Origin: Sinohyriopsis cumingii
Lineage: Eukaryota > Mollusca > Bivalvia > Unionida > Unionidae
Reading direction: 5' to 3'
DNA length: 64,000 nucleotides
Assembly: GCA_028554795.2 (NCBI GenBank)
Contig: CM068828.1
Coordinates: 21,507,936 to 21,571,935, forward strand
Shown here piece by piece: positions 36,854 through 49,065 of the stretch. The notes beneath the pieces were generated by a model. That model saw nothing but the letters and a program-made list of their open reading frames with translations, was not told the origin of the DNA and made no database searches. The position numbers and the translations under genes are program-made. The stretch's first letter is position 1. The number at the start of each line of letters is the position of its first letter.

Positions 36854-38075
36854 TATCTTATCGGTTCTTTTTTTATTTAGAATTTACCTTTGTATAACGG
36901 AAGAGAAAATGACACACTAGCATTTTCTTTAGGTGCACATCTCAAACATGTTCATAATGTATACTCTATAGCCCATAATACACCCGTCATTTAAACAATA
37001 ATATATGAATTCTCCGGTGCAACGTTTGACTGAACCTAATGGCGTGCGTTTTCGTCATCAAAATTGTATCAGTGTCCTCTTGCGCTACTCCAAACACAAG
37101 GCATGGCTATAAACAGTACATCGGCCATATAAAAATAGAGACAATAAGTTGCACGTGCACAGCGAGACAAAGCCTGTGATTAACAATAATGGATATCAAT
37201 TGCTAATTCATTTGATAGCTCTGTTGCTTAAACAGACAAGCATTTGAGAGACAGACAAACATACAGAGAAAGAGACAGACAGAGAGACTGAGAGGGAGAG
37301 AGCAAAAGAGATATACGTTCGGGCATAAAACCCTTTAATGTCAACCTCAGTTAATTGTTTTAGTATTGTATCAAATACAAATATTGCCAAATGCTCTTGA
37401 TTTCGTCTGCGATAACCTTTGTCATACAATATTGTCAATCGTTAATTGTTGAAGACGATTTATCTCCCTTCTACTTCGGGTCATCACATTTTACCTTTCA
37501 GTTCGTCGACGTTGAAACATCAAAGTTTGCTTCAACAATTAGCCTTAATGAAATTATGAATAGATTCCATGGAAACTTTTCTTGTGTCACACTTCACATG
37601 GCAAGAATATCTGAAATATTTACGAACATTACGGACAAAACATTTAATTTCCTTGGATGGAAATGGTTTGTATATACATGGTACACATACATTGCAAATA
37701 TGAGAGCTATTTGCATTGCCATATTTAGAATACTTAAAAACTAGCCTAATCCTCCACTTTATTATCATGATGGGAAAAAAAAATATTAATTACAAGGCAA
37801 ATAAATATGGCCACCTCCTCCTTACCTCGCATTGTTTTCCTTATCGTCAGTGTTGCTCTCTTTCTTCGACACCAGCTGCTCATACAGAGGTGCAATTTAT
37901 TTTATAAATCTTTCCAATCCTAAACATGTTTTTTAGTGTGGCTAGAGTTCAATACCACAGATAGGTCACACCTATTGAACATTAAATCAGGGTGAAACAT
38001 AAGTGAAGAGAAGAAGCATATCTATAAGTAATTCAATGTAATGTTACAAATATATAATAACAATAAATTTAACAA
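35590..38075. repeat. Tandem segment copy 2 (about 2.5 kb)
   Basis: It aligns with copy 1 across the full landmark series and with copy 3 from gtacgtcgacatact onward. The (AT)n tract at 36790-36848 is specific to it. Plus-strand frames such as 37391-37744 are not preserved in copy 1 and are unlikely to be genes. Confidence 0.8.
36790..36848. repeat. (AT)n microsatellite
   Basis: About 29 AT units. Confidence 0.97.
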
Positions 38076-38089
38076 AAATAAGGTATAAT

Positions 38090-39440
38090 GTTCGAAATAA
38101 GAAGGTACGTCGACATACTAATCGTTATGGATAGCTCCATTTCAGAGAACTGGATGTACGTACAGAATGAAATGGTCCCCATTCTCGAGACTGCTACCTG
38201 GCTCAGGTAACAAGACGTTATCCGAGTACTATTTCTCAGAGACACATAGCTAGGCATAGACAATATTCAAGTACATGTCTTGGAGAGGTTATGCAGCTGC
38301 AGACGATTTTCGTGGAGGCGTGATGGCTTGTCTTCTTTAAATACCGCATATAAAGTGAATCTTTCATTAAAGTTTCTCAGGTACCAAATGAAAAGATAAT
38401 TATTTATTTTACGTTGTTGTAATGCTAGTCTTTTGATTCTAACACCAATACGTCTGTTTCGGACCCAAAATTTTAATATGGACTGCATCATGAGCAAACA
38501 TTTAATTCATATTAACACAGTTTTAATATGGACTGCATCATGAGCAAACATTTAATTCATATTAACAAATTTTCAGAGCGTTTCATTCGGTTGACACACA
38601 TTGTTAAGTGGATCACAGTGCTACGAGGAACGACAAATTTAGAATGAAAAAGAAAAAAGGTAAAGTAATGAACGATGAAAAAAATCCCAACTCTCATCCG
38701 TGTTCCAACGAAGTTTCATGCATTTTGCAAAGGAAATCTGAAAATCACTGTGGGTGTCCCATTTTTATAAAGTGTCTCTATATAGAGATTGCATACTTTT
38801 GACAGAGTGACATGTGTACGATGAAGTAGTTTGCACTTGAAACATGCTCAATGGAGAGAATTCTGGCATAAATCTCTGCTACTTTCATGTACTTGGCTGA
38901 TATTTCCTTACATGTTGTATTTGACGATGTTGTAGATGATTTAAGCATACAGCTGATCATAATGGATGTTGCCACGTGCTCGAACAATTACCCTGAACTG
39001 GTCCAAACTACACTTTACCAGTAATTAAAGTAGGGAAAGCGAAATGTTACCAGAGTGAGCAACTCTACCTTCTGAAAATGCAATTAATAAATTACGAAAT
39101 AAATAAAAATTAAAAATGTGATCTGTTTGGGTTTACAATTTACCTTTGATATAAACTGATAAAAATATTACTAATCGATGCTAGCATTTTGCATGAAATG
39201 TACGTAAGAAGTAAGGTCATATTGTGTAAACTATAATCCATAATACCCCTGTGAACTAAGACCAAAAGAAAAAAAATTATCTACAAAATCAGTTTTAAAT
39301 TGCCAGGATAACCAGTAAGGAAATCCTCGCTAATTAGTTTTCTTTCAAAATCAAACAATATACAAATTATGGACCTGAAGGGTGCAACCACTATATTGGG
39401 AGTGCACACTTTTCGTGCTCTCTGTTGGTAGTGTTCTTCT
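38090..39440. repeat. Tandem segment copy 3 (partial)
   Basis: It shares the first half of the segment: ggtacgtcgacatact, gaatgaaatggtccccattctcgaga, acacatagctaggcatagaca, gcgtttcattcggttgacacac, ttggctgatatttcc. The second half is missing; the sequence passes into a LINE fragment near 39490. On the minus strand 38778-38987 shares a KEISAKY-KVA stretch with 33473-33712 of copy 1, which may be chance preservation. Confidence 0.75.
38471..38570. repeat. 50-bp direct duplication
   Basis: The block starting ttttaatatggactgcatca occurs twice back to back (38471 and 38521), identical except at the last bases. Confidence 0.97.
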
Positions 39441-39489
39441 ACCTTACCGTTTCAGTCAGTCTAGGTTTATTCCACAACGTAGAGAAAAA

Positions 39490-39567
39490 CAATCTTGACT
39501 TGTCTGCGACATTTGACACAATAGACCAGTACATACTTCTTCACCGTCTCCTGGACGTCTTTGGTAT
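39490..39567 (+). mobile_element. CR1/jockey-like LINE fragment, upstream half
   Basis: It encodes LDLSATFDTIDQYILLHRLL and DVFGI, the finger/palm motif of CR1/jockey-type reverse transcriptase. It is cut off at 39567 by LTR material starting tgttacgact. The protein resumes at about 41375. Confidence 0.8.
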
Positions 39568-40265
39568 TGTTACGACTCTGTGGTCTTAAATTAAGTAACA
39601 GAAAAGATTGAGATCAAGCAAGATTTATGAAATTCATCATATAATGTACGTCCCTACAATATACAGTGAACGCTCAACTAGTAGTGACAGTATTTTGAAT
39701 TTAATCCCACATTCTCATAAAAGTTATGTCAATCAACTAGTAGTCACAGTATTGTAAATTTAATCCCAAATTATCCTACAAGTTATATCGAAGGTCCAAA
39801 TGTACAGAGTTCTAGAATTCCAATGCTTAACGTGCTGATAAGCCAAAAGCCTCGAATGTGCTAACGTGCCAACAGTCTTGCTGTATCACAATGATATAAT
39901 TAAAAATGTTCTGAACTGAATTCACAATAATTCCAAAATATTGTTATGGGCCAAACATCAGATATCACTTTGCAATTTAAATGAATAGTTTAAGTAAAAA
40001 AATCCTCCCAAATTAAAAACTGGACACAACATTTAGCGTGATCCACCTCAAATGGTAAGGTAGGAATTAGTAATTTTCAAGTGAACAACATTTATTTAAA
40101 ACAACTACGACACAATAATAAAACCAGGATGAAGGTCAGCTTCCTTTCTAAAACATACTGCGTTGTCGACATGACCATGAATTTCCAAGTGAAAAACTTA
40201 TGTCTTAAACATGTTTATCTCCACTAATAACGATCTGAACATTTAATCTATTAAACATTGGACCA
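39568..40265 (-). mobile_element. Probable LTR, gypsy-related family B (copy within the LINE)
   Basis: It starts tgttacgactctgtggtctt then aagtaacagaaaag. Inside is a local duplication (caactagtagtgacagtatt / caactagtagtcacagtatt, about 60 bases apart). It matches 40580-41200 in landmark order. Confidence 0.65.
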
Positions 40266-40579
40266 AAATGTTTTTATTTCTTGCTTCAGTAAAGAATCAT
40301 TTGCTTCAGAATGATCATATTATCTGGAAATCTGGAGCAATTTTTTCATATTCATGGACTGTAAACCTTCCTAGGTATGACTTAAAATAAAAAAATCCAC
40401 TTTAGATGACATTGTGAAAGTTTGTTGATTTCAGTAAAGATTTCTAATATATGTGAAAATGAAATAACTGGGGCAAATAAAATTCCGAAACAAAGTGAAT
40501 TTAAGTTTCAAATCAAATCGAAGACTTTTTTATACATATTTTAAAGCAATTCGTATCCCGGACTAGACCCCGAATTTTC
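40266..40579. other. Short spacer between two LTR copies
   Basis: About 310 AT-rich bases with no coding signal. It may be a remnant of the internal region of the element whose LTRs flank it, or part of the first LTR diverged beyond recognition. Confidence 0.35.
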
Positions 40580-41359
40580 TGTTACGACTCTGTAGTCTTA
40601 AACTAAATAACAGAAAAGAGCGAAAAGCCACAATTATTCTATTTCTCTAGAATACAAAGTGAAAAATTAAAAAAAACTTCCAGTATTGTTTATTAAATCT
40701 CCACAAAATACTAAAAGTTCTATGACAAGTCAAAATGCAGAGTTCTAAATACATTACAGTGTTGAATGTGCTGAACAGCCAATGGCTTCGAATGTGCTAT
40801 TTTGTAACAATATTTATATATCACAGTGGTATATTTCAAAATGTCCTTGACTAAATTCACAATAATTCCAAAATAATGATTTAATCCGAAAATCAAAGAA
40901 CAGTTTGTAATTCCAGTGAATAGTTTAAATTTAACAAATGAATCTTTCCAAATTAAAAACTGAACATAACAATAAGACTGGTTCCACTTCGGATGCAAAG
41001 GTACGATTGAATACTTTTGAAGCAAATAACTTTAATATATAAAGCTACGACACAATACCAGAACAAGGATGAAGGTCACCTTCCTTTCTAACATGTTCTA
41101 AGTTATCAATAAGATCTGGATTTTCCAAGTTAAAAACTAAAGTCCTAATCATAGATACAAGTAACCATTTTTACCTCCACTAATGATGATCTGAACATTT
41201 AATATATAATCAGATAGAAATATTAGCTAAGTATTATGTTGTTTACACAATATATTTCCCTATTCATGTGGGACCTTAACTTGATTATTTACCTAGGGCA
41301 GTCACACAAAATAGATATACATAACATATAATTATGGCGAAAACCCAGCAAACAATACA
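40580..41359 (-). mobile_element. Probable LTR, gypsy-related family B (second copy within the LINE)
   Basis: It runs from tgttacgactctgtagtctt to about aacaataca. The middle and end match 19121-19930 and 53657-55054 (ttccaaattaaaaactgaac; gatctgaacatttaatatat; acatataattat). LINE sequence resumes about 15 bases later. Confidence 0.7.
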
Positions 41360-41369
41360 AATTAAATAA

Positions 41370-42300
41370 ACTTAACTGCATTCACGACAGAGCCTTAATA
41401 TGGTTCAAGTCTTACTTAGTCCATAGGACAAAACCGTGTCTACAAGCGGAAAATATTCCAGCCCTGTTGATCTCAGTTTTGGTGTTAGATAAGGCTCTGC
41501 TCCGGTCCCGATTTCTTCATTCTTTACACTCAGCTGCTTTCAAGTGTCATAAATTGCCATCCGATCTACTCACCAGTAATATGATGATGCCATTGAACTA
41601 TACAAATATAGCTGCCCAGCTGAAATTAAGGCTACAACCAAGGCGTAGAGACGTACATTTCCGATGTGAAATCATGGATGACATGTAACAAAAATGATGA
41701 TAAAAAATGATGCCATCCTGATCCCAACACATCACTGACCTCAAACAGTAAGTATCAGCAATACTAACATTTGTCATGAACATATACAAGACTGCATGTC
41801 TGGGGCTGAGATGCATCAGCACCATTTCGGTTAATGCCACTAAAGAGCTTGTTCTTTTTCTTAGTACTTTTAGTACTGGACTATTGTAATCCCTTCTGTC
41901 AGGTACGTCTCAGTGTCTACTATAGAAACTTCTAAAAGTTAACCACACAGCTGTTCTGATTATACTTAGAGTACGAAGAAATGAGCACACCTCCCATCTG
42001 CTTTCTAACCTCCACTGGCTTACTCGTTTGATCCAGAATGAAATACAAAATATGTTCACTATGCTACATTTCGTTGACTGGCAAATATACCCATAAGACC
42101 TTACTTATGTGTATACACAATCTAGAAACTTACGGTCCTCTTTTATTCGCAATTTTCCTACTGTTTAAATGAAGTCATACGGACAACGTTCGTTTGCTTA
42201 ATGGGGCACAGCTACGTGGAACGAAATGCCCTCCTATTTTAAACACAAAGACATTGTGGTCTGATTCAAGAGTGTTCATAAAACTCACCTGCTTCTAATA
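41370..42300 (+). mobile_element. CR1/jockey-like LINE fragment, downstream half
   Basis: It continues the reverse transcriptase: DRALIWFKSYLVHRTKPC (41385-41440), a decayed GVPQGS-type box as GVR-stop-GSAP (41475), and the catalytic Y-DD box as YDDAIELY (41578-41605). Next come LDYCN near 41880 and the C-terminal region with LSNLHWL (about 42000) and the last conserved block near 42200-42290. Stops and frameshifts are frequent. It is the second half of the copy broken at 39567. Confidence 0.8.
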
Positions 42301-42485
42301 CAAAAACAGACTGAAGACTTAATAATGTTTACTCCTTTCTTATTGTCAAAGTATTTTTGCTTGTTTGGGTTTTTTTGCAGTTAAATTATGTTTGTTTTGT
42401 AATCTTGTCGTTTTATACGTTTTTGTGTTATCTAATATTGTAAAGCTCTTAAAACAAAAACTGAGACACTGTACTACGTCCACAT

Positions 42486-42503
42486 TATTATTATTATTAT
42501 TAT

Positions 42504-42554
<51 letters not shown>
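42486..42554. repeat. (ATT)n/(AGT)n microsatellite
   Basis: ATT units pass into about 16 perfect TAG units. Confidence 0.97.
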
Positions 42555-42674
42555 AAATAGTAGCAATAGAAGTGGTGGTGATGGTGGTAGAAGTATTATC
42601 ATATAAATGGAAAGCTGGATTTGAAACAATACCTCTATGAAAACCTCGCCTAACCTTGTGACGTCCATCCTATT

Positions 42675-42688
42675 ATTTTTTTATTTTT

Positions 42689-42761
<73 letters not shown>

Positions 42762-42764
42762 TTT
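42675..42764. repeat. (TTTA)n microsatellite
   Basis: About 22 TTTA units directly upstream of a SINE. Confidence 0.97.
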
Positions 42765-43071
42765 GCCTACGTTGCTAGAGAGTCCGCCTCGGATGCAGGA
42801 GATCGGGGGTTCAAAACCCTGCAGAGTCAAACCATAGACTTATACAAATCCGTACTAGGGGTTGCCAGGCTTGGAGCCCGGCATTAAGATGATAGTGTTA
42901 GGACTGGTCGGCCTGGTGTCAGGATAAGGTGACTGGGTGGGACATGATGCTACATGTCTGTGGCATGATATCCCAGTGCTAGACATCACTAAAAATTGCC
43001 ACACGACAGACATCGTAGCGATATCACTAAAACTGTTAAAGCAATGTTAAAAAAAAATAACACAAGCACAC

Positions 43072-43075
<4 letters not shown>
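42765..43075 (+). mobile_element. SINE family B, tRNA-derived
   Basis: The tRNA-like head is gcctacgttgctagagagtc with box B gggttcaaaaccc near 42808. A conserved-looking body follows (gttgccaggcttggagccc; actggtcggcctggtgtcag; gatatcccagtgctagacat) and a tail region with cgtagcgatatcactaaaac. The element ends in (TTTA)n. It is unrelated in body to family A. I do not name the SINE superfamily. Confidence 0.75.
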
Positions 43076-43114
<39 letters not shown>

Positions 43115-43129
43115 TTATTATTATTATTA
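43073..43129. repeat. (TTTA)n/(TTA)n microsatellite (SINE tail)
   Basis: About 10 TTTA units then TTA units at the 3' end of SINE family B. Confidence 0.95.
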
Positions 43130-44054
43130 TGAACGAAGGAGGCTTTTCAAATCGGGACTTACTGGTAGCCGAATTAATAAAAATTCTTTTGAAACATTTG
43201 TATAGGCTGTCTTTTCATTCTGTGCCTCTTAAACAAAAGGGTAAGAAAGGGAAGTGACTCATAATATTAAATCTGATTAGTAAGGAGGTTTTTAAAACAA
43301 AAATGAAAAAAAAAAATTGAAACCAAGAGACGATTTTTCTTCCGTGAACCTTGATCATTGCAAGGCCAAGCGCAACCATTCCAACGCATTTCTGTGACCG
43401 ATTAAGGAATAACCAGATTGCGTTCACACTAGTGGCCTACTTCAGAAGTACAGAACAGATTGCATGCCGCGTCAAAAGGCTGTTTGACTGTCAAGTTTGT
43501 AGCCAAAGCTGTCAAACGGTGACATTTAGAGTTTAATTCTTATCGGAAGTATCTGCAACTAATGCATTCCGCTTGTTGAGCTCCAAAGACAATATAATAC
43601 TGACATCAGAATGATCGGTCTGGCGTTCTGAAGAGAGTAGTTAGCTTACAAAATAATATGCCTTCTATTCTTTATGAATGTGGATTCCAGGAACAAAATC
43701 AAACTGAAGTAAGATGCATAAATTTCAGGTTAGGCGTATTCTAATAGTAAATGTGATTGTAAACAGATGTCTGAACTTTTTAAAAATTAGGAATAGGTGT
43801 ATTTGCTTTGATACAATAGTTAACTCCTGCTAAATCATCACCTGCCATTTAGTTTTGATTTTTATTTTCTCTAGGAAGTAAATGTGCATGTACATTAATA
43901 CTTTCTACCGGCTGGTGTGTCTTTTCCCTCCTTCCTCATCCATATGTATGTCTCTATGATATACAAATACCAACATAAACCTCCATGCATCCAATCAATG
44001 ACACAGTCAAAAAATACAATGCATATTTTTTCTTTGTTTGAATGTCCTATGCGT
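43130..44054. other. Intergenic stretch
   Basis: AT-rich; nothing recognised. Confidence 0.4.
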
Positions 44055-44400
44055 CTTTATTAAATGGATTGATATGTGTATTTATTAAATGGATTGATAT
44101 GCATATTTATTAAATAGATTGTTATGCATATTTATTAAATGGATTGATATGCATATTTATTAAATTAATTTGATATGCATATTTATTAAATAGATTGATA
44201 TGTGTATTTATTAAATAGATTGATATGCATATTTATTAAATAGATTGATATGCATATTTATTAAATAGATTGATATGTGTATTTATTAAATGGATTGATA
44301 TGCATATTTATTAAATAGATTGATATGCATATTTATTAAATAGATTGATATGTGTATTTATTAAATGGATTGATATGCATATTTATTAAATAGATTGATA
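44055..44400. repeat. 25-bp minisatellite, about 14 copies
   Basis: The unit is tattaaatagattgatatgcatat (25 bases), with variants gcat/gtgt and tgga/taga. Very homogeneous. Confidence 0.95.
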
Positions 44401-45480
44401 TTCAACACAAGGTTATCATAGTTATGTTGGATAAGCAGTGTCAACGTTCTAAAATGAGAGGAAAGTATTTATTCCTGTAAAAGATTTGAAATGAGTGACA
44501 GAAAGAAAAACTTCAGTCAATACAAGTAAATACCGTGTTTTATGAATTATTCTATATGTAGCCATTACTAAGTCCCCACTTTTGCAAAAGCTAAACCCAT
44601 CTATAATTAATGACATAATCCTAATGCTTATGGATTTACGAGAAAGTTAATAAATTTTATAAAGCATATTGCAATTTTTCAGAGGATTAAAACTTTTAAA
44701 ATTTTAATTCAAATATTTTATTTTAGTAATAGTACGGAATATATATATTTAATATGGCTCATGCATACGTCGATGCCATCGCGACAACTTGTTTTCATAA
44801 GCCGTATCAAACGAAACTATTTCCCCTACAAGGAACAAAAGAAAAATGCAATTTTGTATTTGTTACATACTCCTTCTTTCACGCTTGCTAAATATTTTCA
44901 GCTTCACAGTGTGAATGGAATTCAAAAGGAATTGTAATTATGAACGTTTAATTCGGTGCATCTAAGAAACAAGCGAAAAGACTAAAATAGCTACAATCTG
45001 GGTATGTGTACTGACTGAACAACCTTAATGAACACCATGTCATCCATGTAAGATGGCGTGGCTATGTAATTAAATCGCTATCACGGTCCGTACTTATAGA
45101 AGTATTTTCAGTTACATTCAATCTTCTGTAGTTTTCATACATCTTTACATTTTGAATAGATCATAGATAAATCAACTGTTCGAAACGTGGACAATCAAAT
45201 GAATCAAATTCATCAATTTCAGAGCTTTCCAAAAATATCAATTTAACAGATGTATTTACACACAAAAATTACATGTGGTCACATTATGATGTAGATAAGC
45301 GATGTCTGAGGATAAAGGAAATTTTCCTGTCTCTTGCATTTTCCCCTGTAATCTTTAACTATGTTCTCTATAGGACGAATTCATGCTTGTATTTCTTTCC
45401 ATTTATGACTGTTTGCGTTCGTCCCCATTGGAACCAACTTACAATGCTAGTGCTGGGTATGGTTTGAGGATGTAAATTCT
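44401..45480. other. Intergenic stretch with one half of a dispersed pair
   Basis: No gene. The segment 44735-44900 resembles 53180-53330 in part (ttaatatggct, ccgtatcaaacgaa, cccctacaaggaacaaaa), so it is part of an uncharacterised dispersed repeat. Confidence 0.4.
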
Positions 45481-45486
45481 ATGTAG

Positions 45487-45697
45487 ATCCTCAAATACCA
45501 TCTCTGTGGTCATCTTCAAACACCATCTCTGTGGTCACCCTCAAATACCATCTCTGTGAACATCCTCAAATACCATCCCTGTGGTCATCTTCAAACACCA
45601 TCTCTGTGGTCATCCTTAAACACCATCTCTGTGATCATACTCAAACACCATCACTGTGGTCATCCTCAAACACCATCTCTGTGGTCATCTGTAGTGA
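45487..45697. repeat. 25-bp minisatellite, about 8-9 copies
   Basis: The unit is ctcaaacaccatctctgtggtcatc (25 bases), with few substitutions. Confidence 0.95.
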
Positions 45698-45729
45698 AGA
45701 TGAGTTGATGAGTAGTAACATCTGATGGG

Positions 45730-46690
45730 TGTTAGATAAAGGTCTGATCGCAGTTAGGTACAGGTCTGATCATTGCGTGGTACAGGTCTGATAGCAGTTA
45801 GGTACAGGTCTGATCATTGCGTGGTACAGGTCTGATCGCAGTTAGGTACAGGTCTGATCTATATGAGCTTGGTACAGGTCTGATCGGTGCTGGTTATAAG
45901 TCTGTTATGTGCTAGGTACAAGGCTGATCTGTGTTAGCTACATATCTGATCAGTGCTAGGTTAGGTACATGTCCGATCTGTGCTTGGTACAGGTCTGATC
46001 TGAACTGGTTATAAGTCTGTTCTGTGATAGGTACAAAGTTGATCTGTGTTAGGTACATGTCTGATCGGTGCTAGGTACTGGTCTGACCGGTGTTAGGTAC
46101 AGGTCTGATCTGTGCTAGGTACAGGTCTGATTGGTGCTGAGTACAAGTCTGTTCAGTGATGGTTACAAGGCTGAACTGTGTTAGGTACAGGTCTGATCAG
46201 CGTTAGGTACGTGTCTGATCGAAGCTAGGTACAGGTCTGATCTCTACTAGGTACAAGTCTGACCGAAGTTAGGTACAGGTCTGATCTATATGAGGTACAG
46301 GTCTGATCGTAGTTAGGTACAGGTCTGATCGATTCTAGGTACAGGTCTGATCTATACGAGGTACAGGTCTGATCTATACGAGGTACAGGTCTGATCTGTG
46401 CTATGTACATGTCCGATCGGTGCTGGGTATAAGTCTGTTCTGTGCTAGATACAAGTCTGATCGGTGTTAGGTAAAGGTCTGATCGGTGCTGCGTTTAAGT
46501 CTGTTAAATGCTAGGTACCAGGATTATCAGTGTTAGGTACAGGTCTGATCGGCGTTAGGTACATGTCTAATCGATGGTAAAGGTCTGATCTATGCTAGGT
46601 ACAGGTCTGATCTGTGCTAGGTACATGTCTAATTGGTGATAGGTACATGTCTAATTGGTGATAGGTACATGTATGATCAGTGCTAGTTGA
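45730..46690. repeat. 22-bp minisatellite, about 43 copies
   Basis: The unit is ggtacaggtctgatcggtgcta (22 bases). ggtctgatc is the best conserved part; the last 6-8 bases vary most. Minus-strand open frames across it are by-products. Confidence 0.95.
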
Positions 46691-47597
46691 GAGTCTGATT
46701 CATGCCAGGTTTGGGTTTCAATTGTAAAGTTACTGTATTCTCACGCACACTGAGTAAAAAATCTCACATCAGCTCGAAGAAACATAAAAAGAAAACAATT
46801 CATTTGATTGGTGAAATCTTAATTACTTTGCGAGGTCAACCTGACTATAATATGACCATTGTCTTGAACATTTGTAATGCATTCGTTTGCTACCATATTA
46901 ATTGCTCTCAGATTATTTTAACTTTAATTTCTTCTCCTAAAATATTATTTGTACTGACTTATACACTTGGCTACTTTGAATATGTGCTACTAGGTATTTA
47001 GATGTCAAGTTATAATAACTTACAAGAGTAAATAAGGCCTACTATTAAATATAATATTTAACCTAAATTTAGTATCTCTCGACTGAAGCGGGCAATAAAC
47101 TTTATATATAATGTCTATGTTTACGCTATAAAGCTGTAAAAGGAAATGGTCTATTTACAATGTCTGATTATTGGCATGACCCTTTGTTAGTTAGAAATGG
47201 GCAACGTGAGGCTTTATCCGGAGGCCGATGCACTTGTCACAAAACCAGCTTCGCTATGTGAAAACGATAGTGTACAACATTACCTTGAACTAACATGTCA
47301 AATGGAGTGTCAAAAGATATCAAACTAAGAAACTCAAGACACAAATTTAGATGAATTAGAGAGATAAAAGAATATACACACGGTTAAGTTTCACTTGTTA
47401 AATTACCATACAATGTGTATATGTCTGTGTGCATGTGTATGTGTGTGTAGTTAACGTATCACGTACATCAGTCAAACGCCAGCCTAGATTAACAACTTCG
47501 GATTGCCAACAAATAATATTAATGGCAAAGGTGGGCGGCATCAAAAGTGTTTTAGAAGCGCACGGGAAGTTTTTCGAAGATTTAGTCTTGATTTCTA
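46691..47597. other. Intergenic stretch
   Basis: It contains a 100-codon plus frame (46702-47001) without recognisable domains, judged a chance frame. Otherwise nothing seen. Confidence 0.4.
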
Positions 47598-47968
47598 TCA
47601 CCTAGCCAACTGCCATTGTATATCATATACTCCAATTGTCCATCACCTAGCCAGCTGCAGTTATATATCATACAATCAAATTGTCCATCACCTAGCTGCC
47701 ATTGTATATCATATACTCAAAATGTCCATCACCTAGCCTAATGCCATAGTCTTAATTTATATCACCTAGCCAACTGCCGTTGTATATCATATACTCCAAT
47801 TGTCCATCACCTAGCCAAATGCCGTTGTATATCATATATTCAAATTGTCCATCACCCAGCCAAATGCCATTGTATATCATATGCTCCAATTGTCCATCAC
47901 CTAGCCAAATGCAGTTATATATCATGCAGTCAAATTGTCCATCACCTAGCTGGCTGCCACTATACGTC
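47598..47968. repeat. 45-bp minisatellite, about 8 copies
   Basis: The unit has cacctagccaactgccattg, then tatatcatatactccaattg and tccat (45 bases). The fourth copy is shortened. Confidence 0.95.
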
Positions 47969-48917
47969 ATATATAAATTCTTACATCATAATGTCAACAT
48001 CTTTAATGAAATTTTCATTATCCACTAAATGGTAACACTAATTCACAAGCGATAAGTGTCCAGTTAAAGTACTTTGATTTTATATGATGTGTCATTCTAA
48101 AAATTATTTCTGGCAATAAGTTCAATTCAGACTGGAAGGTATAATAGATTTTATAAAAGCTACTAAGAGCAAAACCTGTATATAATGGTCAACTAAGGGA
48201 CTTAAAAAGTGACATTTGATGTGGTCATGAGAATGAATGAGACCTTTCGAATACGGTCGTTATAAACAGAGTGTTTAAAATATAGTGGATGCCATTTTAT
48301 TGCATGATTCCCTATAAGTATAATCTTAAACTTTGTGAAAGAAATCGAAAGAGGTTAAAATAATCGACACAAAATTTAGTCCAATATACATGTACTTCCA
48401 AGGAATTATAAATTTAGCATTAAATAAATTAGCATCTTCAGTTATATTTTGGAATCTTAATCGGCTGCCTTACAAAAGATAGCGAATATTAAACTTCTTT
48501 GCATCTCTATTGTGATGTTCTAGACCTATACTCGACAACAACAAAAATTGTCATACCATTGTTCTTGTTGATGATGTTGTTGTGGTATGGACACGGTAAA
48601 GGCTCTGAGCTGTTTGTGCTCACCTACATAACATTGTGATTGGCCAGTATAAATAGGGAATGCTGGATGTAAAATTCTATTATGCAATACTTGACTTAGA
48701 GCCAAAACAGTGTGATTGGCCAATATAAATGTGAAATACAAGAGAGCCTTCATTGTGAGTAACAGAAAACTTTTAACTGTAGGATGAGAAATAACGAAAA
48801 CTGCAGAAGAAAATTTTAAAGTTATGATCATTTAAAACTGTTTCTGTCAAATAAGGAATGCTGGATGAAAGATCTATTATGCAATACTTGACTTAGAGCC
48901 AAAACATCAGCAGGCCT
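47969..48917. other. Intergenic stretch with a short duplicated block
   Basis: No gene. The block ggaatgctggatg...attatgcaatacttgac...gagccaaaac occurs at 48657-48708 and again at 48855-48905. The first copy is framed by two versions of gtgattggccaatataaat (48636 and 48713), a palindromic CCAAT-like site followed by a TATA-like site. Confidence 0.5.
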
Positions 48918-49065
48918 GTTATGTTGTTTTGTTATGGGTAAAACGTCATTTCTCAGCACATGATACGCTATACGTGGCGGCCAGTATAAATGGTTGAGGA
49001 AGGACTCGGGAAAGCCCTTGCAAGAACCACCGACCCACGGGAAGCTACTGACAGCATTCTCACAT
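48918..49065 (-). mobile_element. SINE family A fragment (5'-truncated)
   Basis: Its minus strand matches the SINE at 31781-32034 from ggtatgtgagaatgctgtca to a degenerate (CAA)-type tail. It contains the shared tactggccgccacgtatagc. The tRNA-like head is missing. Confidence 0.8.

Noticed and set aside
33473..38987. A conserved minus-strand gene in the triplicated segment (KEISAKY-KVA stretch)
   Set aside because: The stretch is seen in copies 1 and 3 but the frame is not kept in copy 2 and ends differ. This is probably residual similarity of duplicated DNA.
46702..47001. 99-residue plus frame, partly hydrophobic
   Set aside because: No domain, no conserved start context and no splice neighbours. 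It is compatible with chance in AT-rich DNA.
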